From SFEL01 sp963640685 (lineage in GTDB: Bacteria; Bacillota; Clostridia; Christensenellales; CAG-138), in assembly GCA_963640685.1 (NCBI GenBank), contig CAVIAA010000004.1, positions 38,198 to 102,197 of the forward strand: a DNA stretch of 64,000 bases. The letters are read 5' to 3'. A program made the translations under genes and the position numbers. Below, one piece after another: positions 30,510 to 38,886 of the stretch (the first letter of the stretch is position 1; every line of letters starts with the position of its first letter). The notes under the pieces were generated by a model. It saw only the letters and a program-made list of their open reading frames with translations, did no database searches and had not been told where the DNA came from.

Positions 30510-32975
30510 TCATATTATCCTCACCTTAACGTGGCTGCCGTCCCTGTTCCAAAGGAAGCGCGGGTCGCCCCCCAGGGCGGTGTGCATATTGCCGTTCAGC
30601 TGGCTGCCGCTTATCATGCCCGCCCTGCCGAGTATTTGCCGCAGCTCCTTCGCCTCAAACTCGCTGCGCTCCGGCATCTCCTCGCTGAGAAAGACCGCAA
30701 CGGCGTCCCGAAAGTCCTGTATCCAGCTGTCCTTATCGACAAACATAGCGTGCAGCGTGTTGCTGTTTTGCGATTCCATTGCGATTATGCTCCTCGCCTG
30801 CAACTCGTTTGGGTAAAAGCGTATCAGCTGCTGCAGCAGCATCGGCGTCCAGGGCAGCGAGGCGGGCAGGCCCGGCAAAAGGCAATACCAGCTTTCGGCA
30901 ATATTGCGGGGGATGATGTGCCCGTCCGAATCCGCAAACAACCGCCGCAGCGCGGAATGGACCGCCTTCAGGAAGTCGTCGTCAATATGCATGAGCTCCG
31001 CAAGAAGGTACTCATTTTCCGCATAGACGAGGAACACGGGCTCCTTGTCTATCCGCATCGCCGAGCGCAAGCCGCCGGCACTTAGGCCCAGCCCGCAAAT
31101 GTAGCCCTCCAGCTCCTTTATGTTAACTGTTGAGCCCTTTTCCCTTGCGTATTTTTTTATGATGGCGATGTTTGAATCCGCCGAGACCTCGGGCAGGCTA
31201 ATGTACACATTTGAGCGAAAGACGTATCGCTTGCCGTAGTATTCCAGCTTTTCAAACAGATGGCGGGCAAGGTCATACACGGCCTGCTGCTCCGTAATGC
31301 CGTTGTCGTTCAAGAACATTGCCATTTCGCTGCGGGCATACTCATACAGGTTCTTTGACGTTGCAATGCCGTCGTTCTTTTTGAGCAGCTTATCGAGAAC
31401 CGATTCCAGAGCGTCCGCCCCTTCTTCAAGATCCACCAGCGCATCAACGTGATATAGCCTTCTGTTCATCTCGATCACGTTTTTTGACTGAGCGACGATC
31501 CCCTTTGTTATGGCCATCGTGCAGTGCAGCCTGCCCTGCAGCTCCTCGTAGGTCACGCCTTCAAGCTCGCGCTGCTGCAAAAACTCTTCCGCCTCCCGCG
31601 CAAGGCCGGGGTCGCGGTCAATAGCGCCGCTCGGCCTGGGTGCTTCTTTCTGCCGGGCGGCCGGTCGAATGGCTTCTTTCGCTGGCGCATCGGCAGCCCG
31701 CGCCTCTTCTTTTTCTCTGCACTTCAGCTTTGCTGTCAGCTCCGCGCTTATCGCGGCCCTCTGCTGAAAGGTGTACAGCTCGCGCAGGTTCATAAAGGAC
31801 CAAAGGTTGATGCTTTTCAGCCCCTCCAGTGTGGTAATGCCTGCCCGCCCCAGCTCTCTGTAGAGCAGCTTGTATTTTTTATCCTCAAACAGCGCATTAA
31901 ATTCAGCAGCCGCCGGTTCTTTTTTTGTTTCGGTTTTTATTTCGCCGCCGCCCTGGACCCCTTTGGGCTGCTCAGTCTCGGTTTTTTCCTCCCGCTCGCC
32001 CTCTGCTCCTGCCTGCGGCTCAGCGGCGTCTATCAGCTCGAGTGCGTTTATATTATTCAGTTTTGCGCTGAACAGGGCACACACCGCCTTAGTCGCGGCG
32101 CCGGCGGTCACTTCGCTGCCGCCGTTTTGTTGCATTGCCAAGGCAAGGTAGTCAAAGTCGCGGCTGTCGGCGTGGTAATCGAAATACCCAAGCATTCTTG
32201 CCATCGCTGCAACGTGGCTCAGCCCGGCCGCCCTGTTGAGCCGTCGTGCTCCGCTGGCGTCCGCCGAAATGCGCTCCGTAAGCCGCTTCAGGTGCGAGTT
32301 AAAAAGCTGGCGGTCGGTAAGCCGCTCTCCGCTGATCAGCGTGTTCTTTTTCTCGGCGTTATCCAGCAGCTTTGCGGCGTTGGCGTATACGCCAAGCGTT
32401 TCGCCGGCAAATTCATACCTGACCCGCGGGGCGCGCAGCACCTCCAGCGGCGTTTTGCCCGCGGTATAAGCCGCGATCGCAGCCCGTGCTGCGGCCTTTC
32501 TCGCCGTATCCGCCGGGGCAGAGCGCCCTTCCTCGGTTTTTAAGTTGTCGCTGTTTTGAATAATTTCGCCTGAATTGATTTTTTCGTTGGTTATTTTCTG
32601 AATATTTTCTTCAGTTTTATTTTGAGCTATATTGCTATTATTTTCTCGGGGGGGGGGTAGTATGGTAGCGCTCTCCGCCTCGGCGCTCAGAGTTTTTACA
32701 AACGTCGCATAATATTGCGCCGCGGCGACTATTTTTTTCATCTGCCCCTTGTGCGAAAGCTGAAACAGCCTGCTTTCGGCAACGGTTTTCTGAACCAGCC
32801 TGACTGTATCCATATCCGTCGTTTCAAACAGCGGCCGGCGCAGCACCTTTATTTTTTGGCAGTATGATTCTATTTCGGAGCAGTAAATATATACCTCGGA
32901 CAGGCGGGCGGACGGCACATTTTCGGCAAGCCAAGCTGCAAAGAGCTCTTCGGTCCTGTTCCTGCCGTCAACCAT
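30510..32975 (-). CDS. Large multi-domain helical / winged-helix-like protein heading the BREX operon, function unknown
   Basis: The 821-residue protein has no family I can name. Residues 1-95 form a helical domain. Residues about 100-170 are a low-complexity linker rich in N, T and E that begins with a C10 run in the coding strand. A middle region contains RELGRAGITTLEGLKSINLW, resembling a helix-hairpin-helix. The C-terminal half contains repeated winged-helix-like units such as GVTYEELQGRLHCTMAITKG and AKELRQILGRAGMI, ending DPRFLWNRDGSHVKVRII. Such repeats suggest DNA binding, perhaps regulation or target recognition. The ATG at 32975 has AGGAGG 8 bases upstream. It is the first gene of the operon and the most novel component. 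Confidence 0.75.
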   Translation of the reverse strand: MVDGRNRTEELFAAWLAENVPSARLSEVYIYCSEIESYCQKIKVLRRPLFETTDMDTVRLVQKTVAESRLFQLSHKGQMKKIVAAAQYYATFVKTLSAEAESATILPPPRENNSNIAQNKTEENIQKITNEKINSGEIIQNSDNLKTEEGRSAPADTARKAAARAAIAAYTAGKTPLEVLRAPRVRYEFAGETLGVYANAAKLLDNAEKKNTLISGERLTDRQLFNSHLKRLTERISADASGARRLNRAAGLSHVAAMARMLGYFDYHADSRDFDYLALAMQQNGGSEVTAGAATKAVCALFSAKLNNINALELIDAAEPQAGAEGEREEKTETEQPKGVQGGGEIKTETKKEPAAAEFNALFEDKKYKLLYRELGRAGITTLEGLKSINLWSFMNLRELYTFQQRAAISAELTAKLKCREKEEARAADAPAKEAIRPAARQKEAPRPSGAIDRDPGLAREAEEFLQQRELEGVTYEELQGRLHCTMAITKGIVAQSKNVIEMNRRLYHVDALVDLEEGADALESVLDKLLKKNDGIATSKNLYEYARSEMAMFLNDNGITEQQAVYDLARHLFEKLEYYGKRYVFRSNVYISLPEVSADSNIAIIKKYAREKGSTVNIKELEGYICGLGLSAGGLRSAMRIDKEPVFLVYAENEYLLAELMHIDDDFLKAVHSALRRLFADSDGHIIPRNIAESWYCLLPGLPASLPWTPMLLQQLIRFYPNELQARSIIAMESQNSNTLHAMFVDKDSWIQDFRDAVAVFLSEEMPERSEFEAKELRQILGRAGMISGSQLNGNMHTALGGDPRFLWNRDGSHVKVRII
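32648..32657. repeat. G10 homopolymer within the operon's first coding sequence
   Basis: Ten consecutive G on the plus strand (C10 in the coding strand) fall at codons 108-110 (Pro-Pro-Pro) of the large BREX-operon protein. Runs of this length slip during replication, so the gene can switch between frames. No other run this long was noticed in the window. Confidence 0.85.
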
Positions 32976-33038
32976 CAACCTTGCCTCCTCGTTCGATCAA
33001 TTTCACTTGTGTACAATTTGGTCACGTGTATATGGCGT

Positions 33039-33067
33039 ATTGTATCATTTTTCGGCATTTTTGTACA
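33039..33067 (-). promoter_or_regulatory. Predicted promoter of the BREX operon
   Basis: On the minus strand TGTACA (33062-33067), a 17-base spacer and TACAAT (33039-33044). It lies about 63 bases before the start codon of the first gene. The -35 box is weak, so the promoter may be low or regulated. Confidence 0.45.
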
Positions 33068-33122
33068 GCGCGCAGGCATTCGATTTTCTTTTGCCGCGCC
33101 GCGCCCTCACTTTTTTAGCACA

Positions 33123-33148
33123 AAAAGCCCCCTTGCTCGGGGGCTTTT
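33123..33148. terminator. Terminator of the V-type ATPase operon
   Basis: Perfect 10-bp stem AAAAGCCCCC / GGGGGCTTTT with a 6-base loop and T-runs on both sides. It stands about 35 bases after the subunit D stop codon. Confidence 0.85.
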
Positions 33149-33181
33149 GTTATTTTGCAGTTACTGCGGCCTATTCGTTTT

Positions 33182-33811
33182 TTACTCCCTGTTTGCCAGC
33201 ATTTCCTTTGTTTTCATCAGGCGGGTGGTGTTGCCGCGGTCGTTTTCGTCGAGCTTCATCTTGATTTCGCGTATTGCCTCGTCAAACTGCGGAATCATTA
33301 CATACTCGAGGGCGTTTACGCGGCGGCGGGTCTTTTCGATCTCGTCCGCAAGGGAATTGCATATCTTTTCAACCTCCGCAAGCTCAATGAGCAGCGGCAG
33401 CACCTCGCCGAACGCCTTTACAGCCTCGTCCAGCTCCTCGGAGGTGGTCATGTAGCCATACGGCAGCTCAACGTCCTCCGCCGGCTCCAGCGACAGCTTG
33501 GGCATCTTGAGCGAAAGCACATACTGCGTATCCACCTTCACCTCGGCCGCGCGGGCGGGGTAGGCCAGCGCCTCTTCGATCGCCTCGCCGCTCATCTCGG
33601 CACGGGCAAGCACAAAGTGCGCCATTGCGCCGGAGAGCCGCTGCTCAACCTGCTGCCGAAGCTCCTTGTTGCGCCTTGCGTAGGCGATAAAGCGGCGAAC
33701 CATCTCGTCCCGCTTATCCTTCATGAGCTTATGCCCGCGAACGGCGACCTTCCGCTTTTTCTTCAGGTTGGTCAGCTCCATTCGGGTCGGCTTAACTTGA
33801 AGCTGTGCCAT
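33182..33811 (-). CDS. V-type ATP synthase subunit D
   Basis: The 209-residue protein is the central-stalk subunit D, a long antiparallel coiled coil that rotates inside the A3B3 head. The N-terminus QVKPTRMELTNLKKKRKVA and the C-terminal LADEIEKTRRRVNALEYVMI and IPQFDEAIREIKMKL are the conserved ends that form the coil. It is the last gene of the nine-gene operon, 3 bases after subunit B. Length is normal. The predicted terminator follows at 33123-33148. Confidence 0.95.
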   Translation of the reverse strand: MAQLQVKPTRMELTNLKKKRKVAVRGHKLMKDKRDEMVRRFIAYARRNKELRQQVEQRLSGAMAHFVLARAEMSGEAIEEALAYPARAAEVKVDTQYVLSLKMPKLSLEPAEDVELPYGYMTTSEELDEAVKAFGEVLPLLIELAEVEKICNSLADEIEKTRRRVNALEYVMIPQFDEAIREIKMKLDENDRGNTTRLMKTKEMLANRE

Positions 33812-33814
33812 AGG

Positions 33815-35191
33815 CTATTCCTCCTTTGGCAGGTATTTATCGAGATATTCGTCCCTTATGCGCTTGAGCTCGGTGCGGGGCAGTATTGAGAGCAGCTTCC
33901 AGCCGATATCCAGCGTTTCTTCTATTGAGCGGTTGGTATGGAAGCCCTGCGACACATACTGCTCCTCAAATGCATCTGCAAACCTTGCATACAGCTTGTC
34001 GGTATCCGACAATGCCGCGTCGCCCAGTATTACCGCAAGCTCCTTTGCGTCCTTGCCGCGGGAATAGGCGGCGAAGAGCTGGTTCATGGTGTCGGAGTGA
34101 TCCTCGCGGGTCTTTCCGCGGCCGATGCCCTTGTCCTTCAGGCGGGAGAGTGAGGGGAGAACGTTGATAGGCGGGGTGATGCCCCTCCTGTGCAGCTCGC
34201 GCCCGAGAATTATCTGCCCCTCGGTTATGTAGCCGGTAAGGTCGGGTATCGGGTGGGTTATGTCGTCCTCCGGCATGGAGAGTATCGGTATCATGGTGAT
34301 GGAGCCGGGGTTGCCCTTTATTCGCCCCGCGCGCTCGTACATGGTCGCAAGGTCGGTATAGAGGTAGCCGGGGTAGCCGCGGCGGCCGGGAACCTCTTTT
34401 CTTGCGGCGGATATCTCGCGCAGCGCCTCGGCGTAGTTGGTTATGTCGGTAATTATTACCAGAACGTGCATACCGAGGTCGTATGCAAGGTACTCCGCGG
34501 CGGTCAGCGCCATTCGCGGCGTTGCGATACGCTCTATCGCGGGATCGTTTGCAAGGTTTATGAATGTCACCGTGCGGTCGATAGCGCCGGTCGAGCGGAA
34601 ATCGGAGGTGAAGAAATCCGCCTCCTCAAAGGTTATGCCGACGGCAGCGAAAACGACTGCGAAGCCCTCGCCTGTTCCGCGAACCCTGGCCTGACGGGCG
34701 ATCTGCGCCGCAAGGTTTGCGTGCGGCAATCCGGAGCCGGAGAACACCGGCAGCTTCTGCCCGCGAACGAGGGTATTAAGGCCGTCTATCGCGGAAATGC
34801 CGGTTTGAATGAACTCGTTAGGGTAGTCGCGCGCGGCGGGGTTTATGGGTGCGCCGTTTATATCGAGGCGCTTTTCGGGTATCAGCTCGGGGCCGCCGTC
34901 TATCGGCCTGCCCATGCCGTCAAACACCCTGCCCAGCATATCTGGCGCGACCGCAAGCTCTATGGAGTGACCCAGAAACTTGGCCTTGGAATCGGATATC
35001 TTTAACCCCTGGCTGCCCTCAAAGAGCTGAAGCAGCGCCTTGTCGCGGTTTATCTCCAGCACCTTGCCGCGGCGTATCCTGCCGTCCGCCTGCTCGATCT
35101 CGACCAGCTCGTCGTACTTTACGCCCTCGACCTGATCCACCAGCATCAGCGGCCCCGCGACCTCTTTTATAGTCGTGTATTCCTTGCGCAT
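33815..35191 (-). CDS. V-type ATP synthase subunit B (regulatory, non-catalytic)
   Basis: The 458-residue protein is the B subunit of the V1 head. It begins EYTTIKEVAGPLMLVDQVEG, has the nucleotide-fold start LPVFSGSGLPHANLAAQIA in place of a catalytic P-loop, and the long conserved FEEADFFTSDFRSTGAIDR. RRGYPGYLYTDLATMYERAG and ILSMPEDDITHPIPDLTGYI follow. It alternates with subunit A in the hexamer. Its ATG overlaps the last base of the subunit A stop codon, indicating coupled translation in the operon. Confidence 0.97.
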   Translation of the reverse strand: MRKEYTTIKEVAGPLMLVDQVEGVKYDELVEIEQADGRIRRGKVLEINRDKALLQLFEGSQGLKISDSKAKFLGHSIELAVAPDMLGRVFDGMGRPIDGGPELIPEKRLDINGAPINPAARDYPNEFIQTGISAIDGLNTLVRGQKLPVFSGSGLPHANLAAQIARQARVRGTGEGFAVVFAAVGITFEEADFFTSDFRSTGAIDRTVTFINLANDPAIERIATPRMALTAAEYLAYDLGMHVLVIITDITNYAEALREISAARKEVPGRRGYPGYLYTDLATMYERAGRIKGNPGSITMIPILSMPEDDITHPIPDLTGYITEGQIILGRELHRRGITPPINVLPSLSRLKDKGIGRGKTREDHSDTMNQLFAAYSRGKDAKELAVILGDAALSDTDKLYARFADAFEEQYVSQGFHTNRSIEETLDIGWKLLSILPRTELKRIRDEYLDKYLPKEE

Positions 35192-36963
35192 TACGCTTCG
35201 CCCCCTTCCGTAAGCTCGCGAAGCTCGGAGTTGAGCTTCGAAAGTATTTCCTCATACCGCTCGGCGCACTTCGCCTCCTCGGTATACTTGAAGCGGCCTA
35301 TATCCTCCCTGACCGGCAGCGACGCGAGCTTGCTGAACAGCGCGCCCTTATCCAGCGCATCGAGGCTCTTTTCGTGGTAGCTGAGTATCAGCCTCAGCAG
35401 CATCGCCTGCTTTGCGGGTGATGAGTAGGTATCCACCTCGTGGAAGGCGTTCTGGTGCAGGTAGTCCTCGCGTATGGAGCGGGACGCCTCAAGCGTAAGC
35501 CTGTCACGGTGGCTGAGTGCGTCTATGCCGACGAGGCGAACTATCTCCTCCAGCTCGCTCTCCTGCTGAAGCATGGTCATGACCTTCTGTACCATCGCCG
35601 ACCAGTCGCGGTCGACCTCCTTATTGAACCAGGGCTCCAGCCTGTCGAGATACAGCGAATAGGACGTCAGCCAGTCTATGGCGGGGAAGTGGCGGGCGTA
35701 GGCGAGCTTTGCGCTCAGGCCCCAGAACACCTTTACGGTTCGCAGCGTCGCCTGCGATACCGGCTCTGAAATATCGCCGCCCGGAGGGGAAACCGCGCCT
35801 ATCGCGGTAACCGCGCCCTCGCGCCCCTCGCTGCCCAGCGTTACCACGCTGCCTGCTCTCTCGTAAAACTCCGCAAGGCGGCTGCCCAGGTAGGCGGGGT
35901 AGCCCTCCTCGCCCGGCATCTCCTCAAGGCGGCCGCTCATTTCGCGCAGCGCCTCTGCCCAGCGGCTGGTGGAGTCCGCCATTATGGCCACCTTGTAGCC
36001 CATATCGCGGAAGTATTCGGCAATGGTTATGCCGGTATAAATGCTGGCCTCGCGCGCCGCAACAGGCATATCCGACGTATTTGCAATGAGCACCGTGCGC
36101 TTCATCAGTGACAGCCCTGTGCGGGGGTCCTTCAGCTCCGGGAACTCCATCAGAACGTCGGTCATCTCGTTGCCGCGCTCGCCGCAGCCGACGTATACGA
36201 TTATGTCCGCATCTGCCCACTTTGCAAGCTGATGCTGAACGACGGTCTTTCCGCTGCCGAAGGGGCCGGGAACTGCCGCAACGCCGCCCTTTGCAACCGG
36301 GAACAGCGTATCGATAACGCGCTGGCCGGTTATCATGGGCTCGGTCGGCGCCATCTTCTTTGCATACGGCCTGCCTATGCGCACAGGCCATTTCTGCATC
36401 ATCGGCAGCTCAACGGTTTCGCCCTTTTCGTTTGTCAGCCTTGCTATCGGCTCAACTACCGTCGCCTCGCCGGAGTGTATCCAGCTGAGCTCGCCCGAAA
36501 CGCCGGGCGGCACCATCACCTTGTGCAGCACAGCCTCGGTCTCCTGAACGGTGCCCAGAATATCGCCGCCGGTCAGCCTGTCGCCGACCCTGGCCGCGGG
36601 GCAGAACTCCCACTTTTTATCGTGGTCGATGGAGTTCACCCTGATGCCCCTCGTTATGCGGTCGCCCGCAAGCTCCTGAATTTTATTCAGCGGCCTCTGT
36701 ATGCCGTCGTATATCGACTCTATAAGCCCCGGTGCAAGCTCGACCGAGAGCGGCGCGCCGGTTGATTCTACCGGCTCGCCGGGGCCGATGCCGCCGGTCT
36801 CCTCGTATACCTGAATTGAGGCCATCTCCCCGCGAAGCTCTATGACCTCGCCTATGAGCTGCTTTTCGGATACATGGACGACGTCGTACATGTTGACGTC
36901 CGCCATGCCGGATGCAACTATCAGGGGGCCTGATACCTTAACTATGGTTCCTTTTATCGCCAT
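35191..36963 (-). CDS. V-type ATP synthase catalytic subunit A
   Basis: The 590-residue protein is the ATP-hydrolysing or ATP-making subunit. It has the Walker A motif GPFGSGKTVVQHQLAKWAD (about 232-250), the V-ATPase-specific bulge region before it, ECGERGNEMTDVL-like VGCGERGNEMTDVLMEFP, and DSTSRWAEALREMSGRLEEM. PPGGDISEPVSQATLR follows. All catalytic elements are intact. The gene lies 2 bases after subunit F and overlaps subunit B by one base. Cytoplasmic V1 head. Confidence 0.97.
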   Translation of the reverse strand: MAIKGTIVKVSGPLIVASGMADVNMYDVVHVSEKQLIGEVIELRGEMASIQVYEETGGIGPGEPVESTGAPLSVELAPGLIESIYDGIQRPLNKIQELAGDRITRGIRVNSIDHDKKWEFCPAARVGDRLTGGDILGTVQETEAVLHKVMVPPGVSGELSWIHSGEATVVEPIARLTNEKGETVELPMMQKWPVRIGRPYAKKMAPTEPMITGQRVIDTLFPVAKGGVAAVPGPFGSGKTVVQHQLAKWADADIIVYVGCGERGNEMTDVLMEFPELKDPRTGLSLMKRTVLIANTSDMPVAAREASIYTGITIAEYFRDMGYKVAIMADSTSRWAEALREMSGRLEEMPGEEGYPAYLGSRLAEFYERAGSVVTLGSEGREGAVTAIGAVSPPGGDISEPVSQATLRTVKVFWGLSAKLAYARHFPAIDWLTSYSLYLDRLEPWFNKEVDRDWSAMVQKVMTMLQQESELEEIVRLVGIDALSHRDRLTLEASRSIREDYLHQNAFHEVDTYSSPAKQAMLLRLILSYHEKSLDALDKGALFSKLASLPVREDIGRFKYTEEAKCAERYEEILSKLNSELRELTEGGEA

Positions 36964-36965
36964 CT

Positions 36966-37298
36966 TTATTTATCCTCCGAGAACAGTATATCCACGCCTA
37001 TGGCCTTTTCAACGTTTGCCTTCAGCGCCGCCATTGCCACGCCGGATGCGCCGCGCTGATCCGGAATGGGAATTATTACGGGGAAGGTCTCCGACTTAAA
37101 CCCTTCAATGACCTCGCCGCACTCGGCATACAGCGGCTCGGTCAGGAATATCACCCTGCACCCCTCGCGCGCAAGCCTGTGTATCAGCCTGCCCGCCTTT
37201 TCGCCGTCCGTCTCGTCAAATACGCCGAGGCCGACCGCCTTGCCGATGAGCACAGAGTCCCTGTCGCCTATCATTGCAATGTCTGTTCGCTTATCCAT
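36966..37298 (-). CDS. V-type ATP synthase subunit F
   Basis: The protein (110 residues) is the small Rossmann-like subunit F that sits with subunit D on the central stalk. Typical sequences are DIAMIGDRDSVLIGKAVGLG near the start, CRVIFLTEPLYAECGEVI in the middle, and TFPVIIPIPDQRG. The start is placed at the ATG at 37298, preceded by GGTGAG; a frame open to 37307 adds three residues. It overlaps the end of subunit C by a few bases. Confidence 0.93.
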   Translation of the reverse strand: MDKRTDIAMIGDRDSVLIGKAVGLGVFDETDGEKAGRLIHRLAREGCRVIFLTEPLYAECGEVIEGFKSETFPVIIPIPDQRGASGVAMAALKANVEKAIGVDILFSEDK

Positions 37299-38268
37299 AC
37301 AGCTCACCCAGCCTTTCGGTTATCGCCGCAGCAGGCAGGCCGTTCCGCTTTGCGGTAATTATTATGCGAAGGTTCTTCGCCTCCTGCTCCCGGCCTAAAA
37401 GGTAGCCTATGAGCGGCTCTATGCCGCTGTCCGCAGCCCTGCCGCCGGAAAAGAGGGAGAGAAGATACCCGTCCCGCTGCCGCTCAAGCTCATTGAGGCG
37501 GCCTGTATCGGCATACCCCGCCAAGCCCTTCAGCATCCGCTGCCTTGCGGGCCCCGCCGCGAGCTTTGTGAGCGCGTCCTCCTGCTGTGCGTCCAGCGCG
37601 TGCAGCAGCTGCCGCTCGGGTATGTACCCCTCGGGCAGGAGTGCAGCCTTCAGCCTTTCCGCGCTGCCGCCGGCCTTTTTGATGCGAAGCAGCGCAAGCA
37701 GGTTGGTGAAATCCGCAAGCGCCTTAAAATACTCAAGCGAGGCGCCCTTTGCGTGCTTCTGGCAGTGCTCGATGTAGCCGCGATCCAGCTCAATGGATAT
37801 CATGGCCGGATCCACTCCCGCGGCAAAGCCCTGCTCAAGTGCGTTGAGCCGCCTTTCAAGCTCCTCCGGAAGCTCCCGGTAGTCCGCATTGTTCACCATT
37901 GCGGTTATGCTCTCGACCGGGTATATGCCCTGCATGAGGGCGGGGGAGTCCTTTGAGCCGGTGAGGCGGAGCTTCAGCAGCAGCTTGAGGTTGTGTATAT
38001 CCCCGCGCAGCAGAAAGAGATCTGTCTTCTCCGGCGCGAAGGTCACCTCGTTTATCAGCGCATAGGCGTCTGAAAGCTCACTTGCTATCATGCCGTCCCC
38101 GTCCAGCAGGGTCGGGTCGGCAACGCCGCCGTAGCCCGCTTCCGCAAGCAGCCGCATTACCTCCTCCGGCGCGGCCTCGGCCATGCGCGCCATCCGCTCC
38201 CGGCCTATCATGTCCTTTTCGTGAACCCTGATTCGGGTTATCGCGTATATAGGACTTTTCTGTGGCAT
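37291..38268 (-). CDS. V-type ATP synthase subunit C
   Basis: The 325-residue protein is all-helical and matches the bacterial/archaeal V-ATPase C (d-type) subunit that caps the membrane ring and links it to the central stalk. It begins with a YAITRIRVHEKDMIGRERMA segment and contains FLLRGDIHNLKLLLKLRLTG (about 84-103). It ends with EAKNLRIIITAKRNGLPAAA, a conserved C-terminal signature. It lies 12 bases after subunit E and overlaps subunit F by 8 bases. Confidence 0.93.
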   Translation of the reverse strand: MPQKSPIYAITRIRVHEKDMIGRERMARMAEAAPEEVMRLLAEAGYGGVADPTLLDGDGMIASELSDAYALINEVTFAPEKTDLFLLRGDIHNLKLLLKLRLTGSKDSPALMQGIYPVESITAMVNNADYRELPEELERRLNALEQGFAAGVDPAMISIELDRGYIEHCQKHAKGASLEYFKALADFTNLLALLRIKKAGGSAERLKAALLPEGYIPERQLLHALDAQQEDALTKLAAGPARQRMLKGLAGYADTGRLNELERQRDGYLLSLFSGGRAADSGIEPLIGYLLGREQEAKNLRIIITAKRNGLPAAAITERLGELYG

Positions 38269-38280
38269 ATCAGCCCTCCT

Positions 38281-38874
38281 TTACTCGAAGAGCACCTTCG
38301 CGGCTTCGCTTTCCCTCCGCTCGCGGTAATCCGAGAGCAGCGCCTCAAAGGTACAGTCCGTCTCGCTCCCGTGGGCGACAAGCCTGAAGCCGCCGCCCGC
38401 GGGTATATTCTCGCCCAGCACGACAGGGCTGCGCAGGGGATGACGCAGGAATGAGGAAATAAGCAGCTTTTGCAGCATCTCCCTGTCCGCAGCAGCCGGG
38501 CGGAGCGTTTCGCCGCCCTCTGCGTTTTCCCTGATGAGCCGCTCCAGCAGCGCCTGCCGCTTTTCCCCCTCAAGGGCGCAGAGCTGCTTTAGAGCCGTGT
38601 CAAATGCTTCGTCCAGCACCCGGCGCTTTTCCTTGAGCGCCAGCTTGCGGTTTTCCAGCGCGCAGGTGGTTATTATCCGCTCTGTCACGTCGTCCTGCGC
38701 CTGGGCGGCCTTTTTTTCGTATTCCAGCCTCAGCTCGCAGGCACGGTCTGCGGCCTTTTCGCGGATGCCCGCCGCCTTCTGCGTGGCCTCGGTGACTATG
38801 CCTTCGGCCTCCGCCCTGGCCTTTTCGATTATACCGGCTGTGAGCCTTTCGGCTCCGTTATCACGCTCGACCAT
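38281..38874 (-). CDS. V-type ATP synthase subunit E (peripheral stalk)
   Basis: The 197-residue protein has a long Ala/Glu/Lys-rich N-terminal helix (about 8-60: KARAEAEGIVTEATQKAAGI and onward) that forms the peripheral stalk coiled coil, and a globular C-terminal part (RHPLRSPVVLGENIPAGGGF, about 139-158). This is the expected architecture of subunit E, which pairs with the H/G subunit encoded first in this operon. Sequence identity in the family is low, so the operon position supports the call. It lies 12 bases after subunit K. Confidence 0.88.
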   Translation of the reverse strand: MVERDNGAERLTAGIIEKARAEAEGIVTEATQKAAGIREKAADRACELRLEYEKKAAQAQDDVTERIITTCALENRKLALKEKRRVLDEAFDTALKQLCALEGEKRQALLERLIRENAEGGETLRPAAADREMLQKLLISSFLRHPLRSPVVLGENIPAGGGFRLVAHGSETDCTFEALLSDYRERRESEAAKVLFE

Positions 38875-38886
38875 AGGCTTTGCCCT

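Noticed and set aside
27450..32975. Search for a PglX-type DNA methylase in the BREX operon
   Set aside because: No NPPY/DPPY methylase motif is present in any of the eight proteins. The only NPPY protein nearby (16407-17039) is a tRNA-type methylase in a separate operon.
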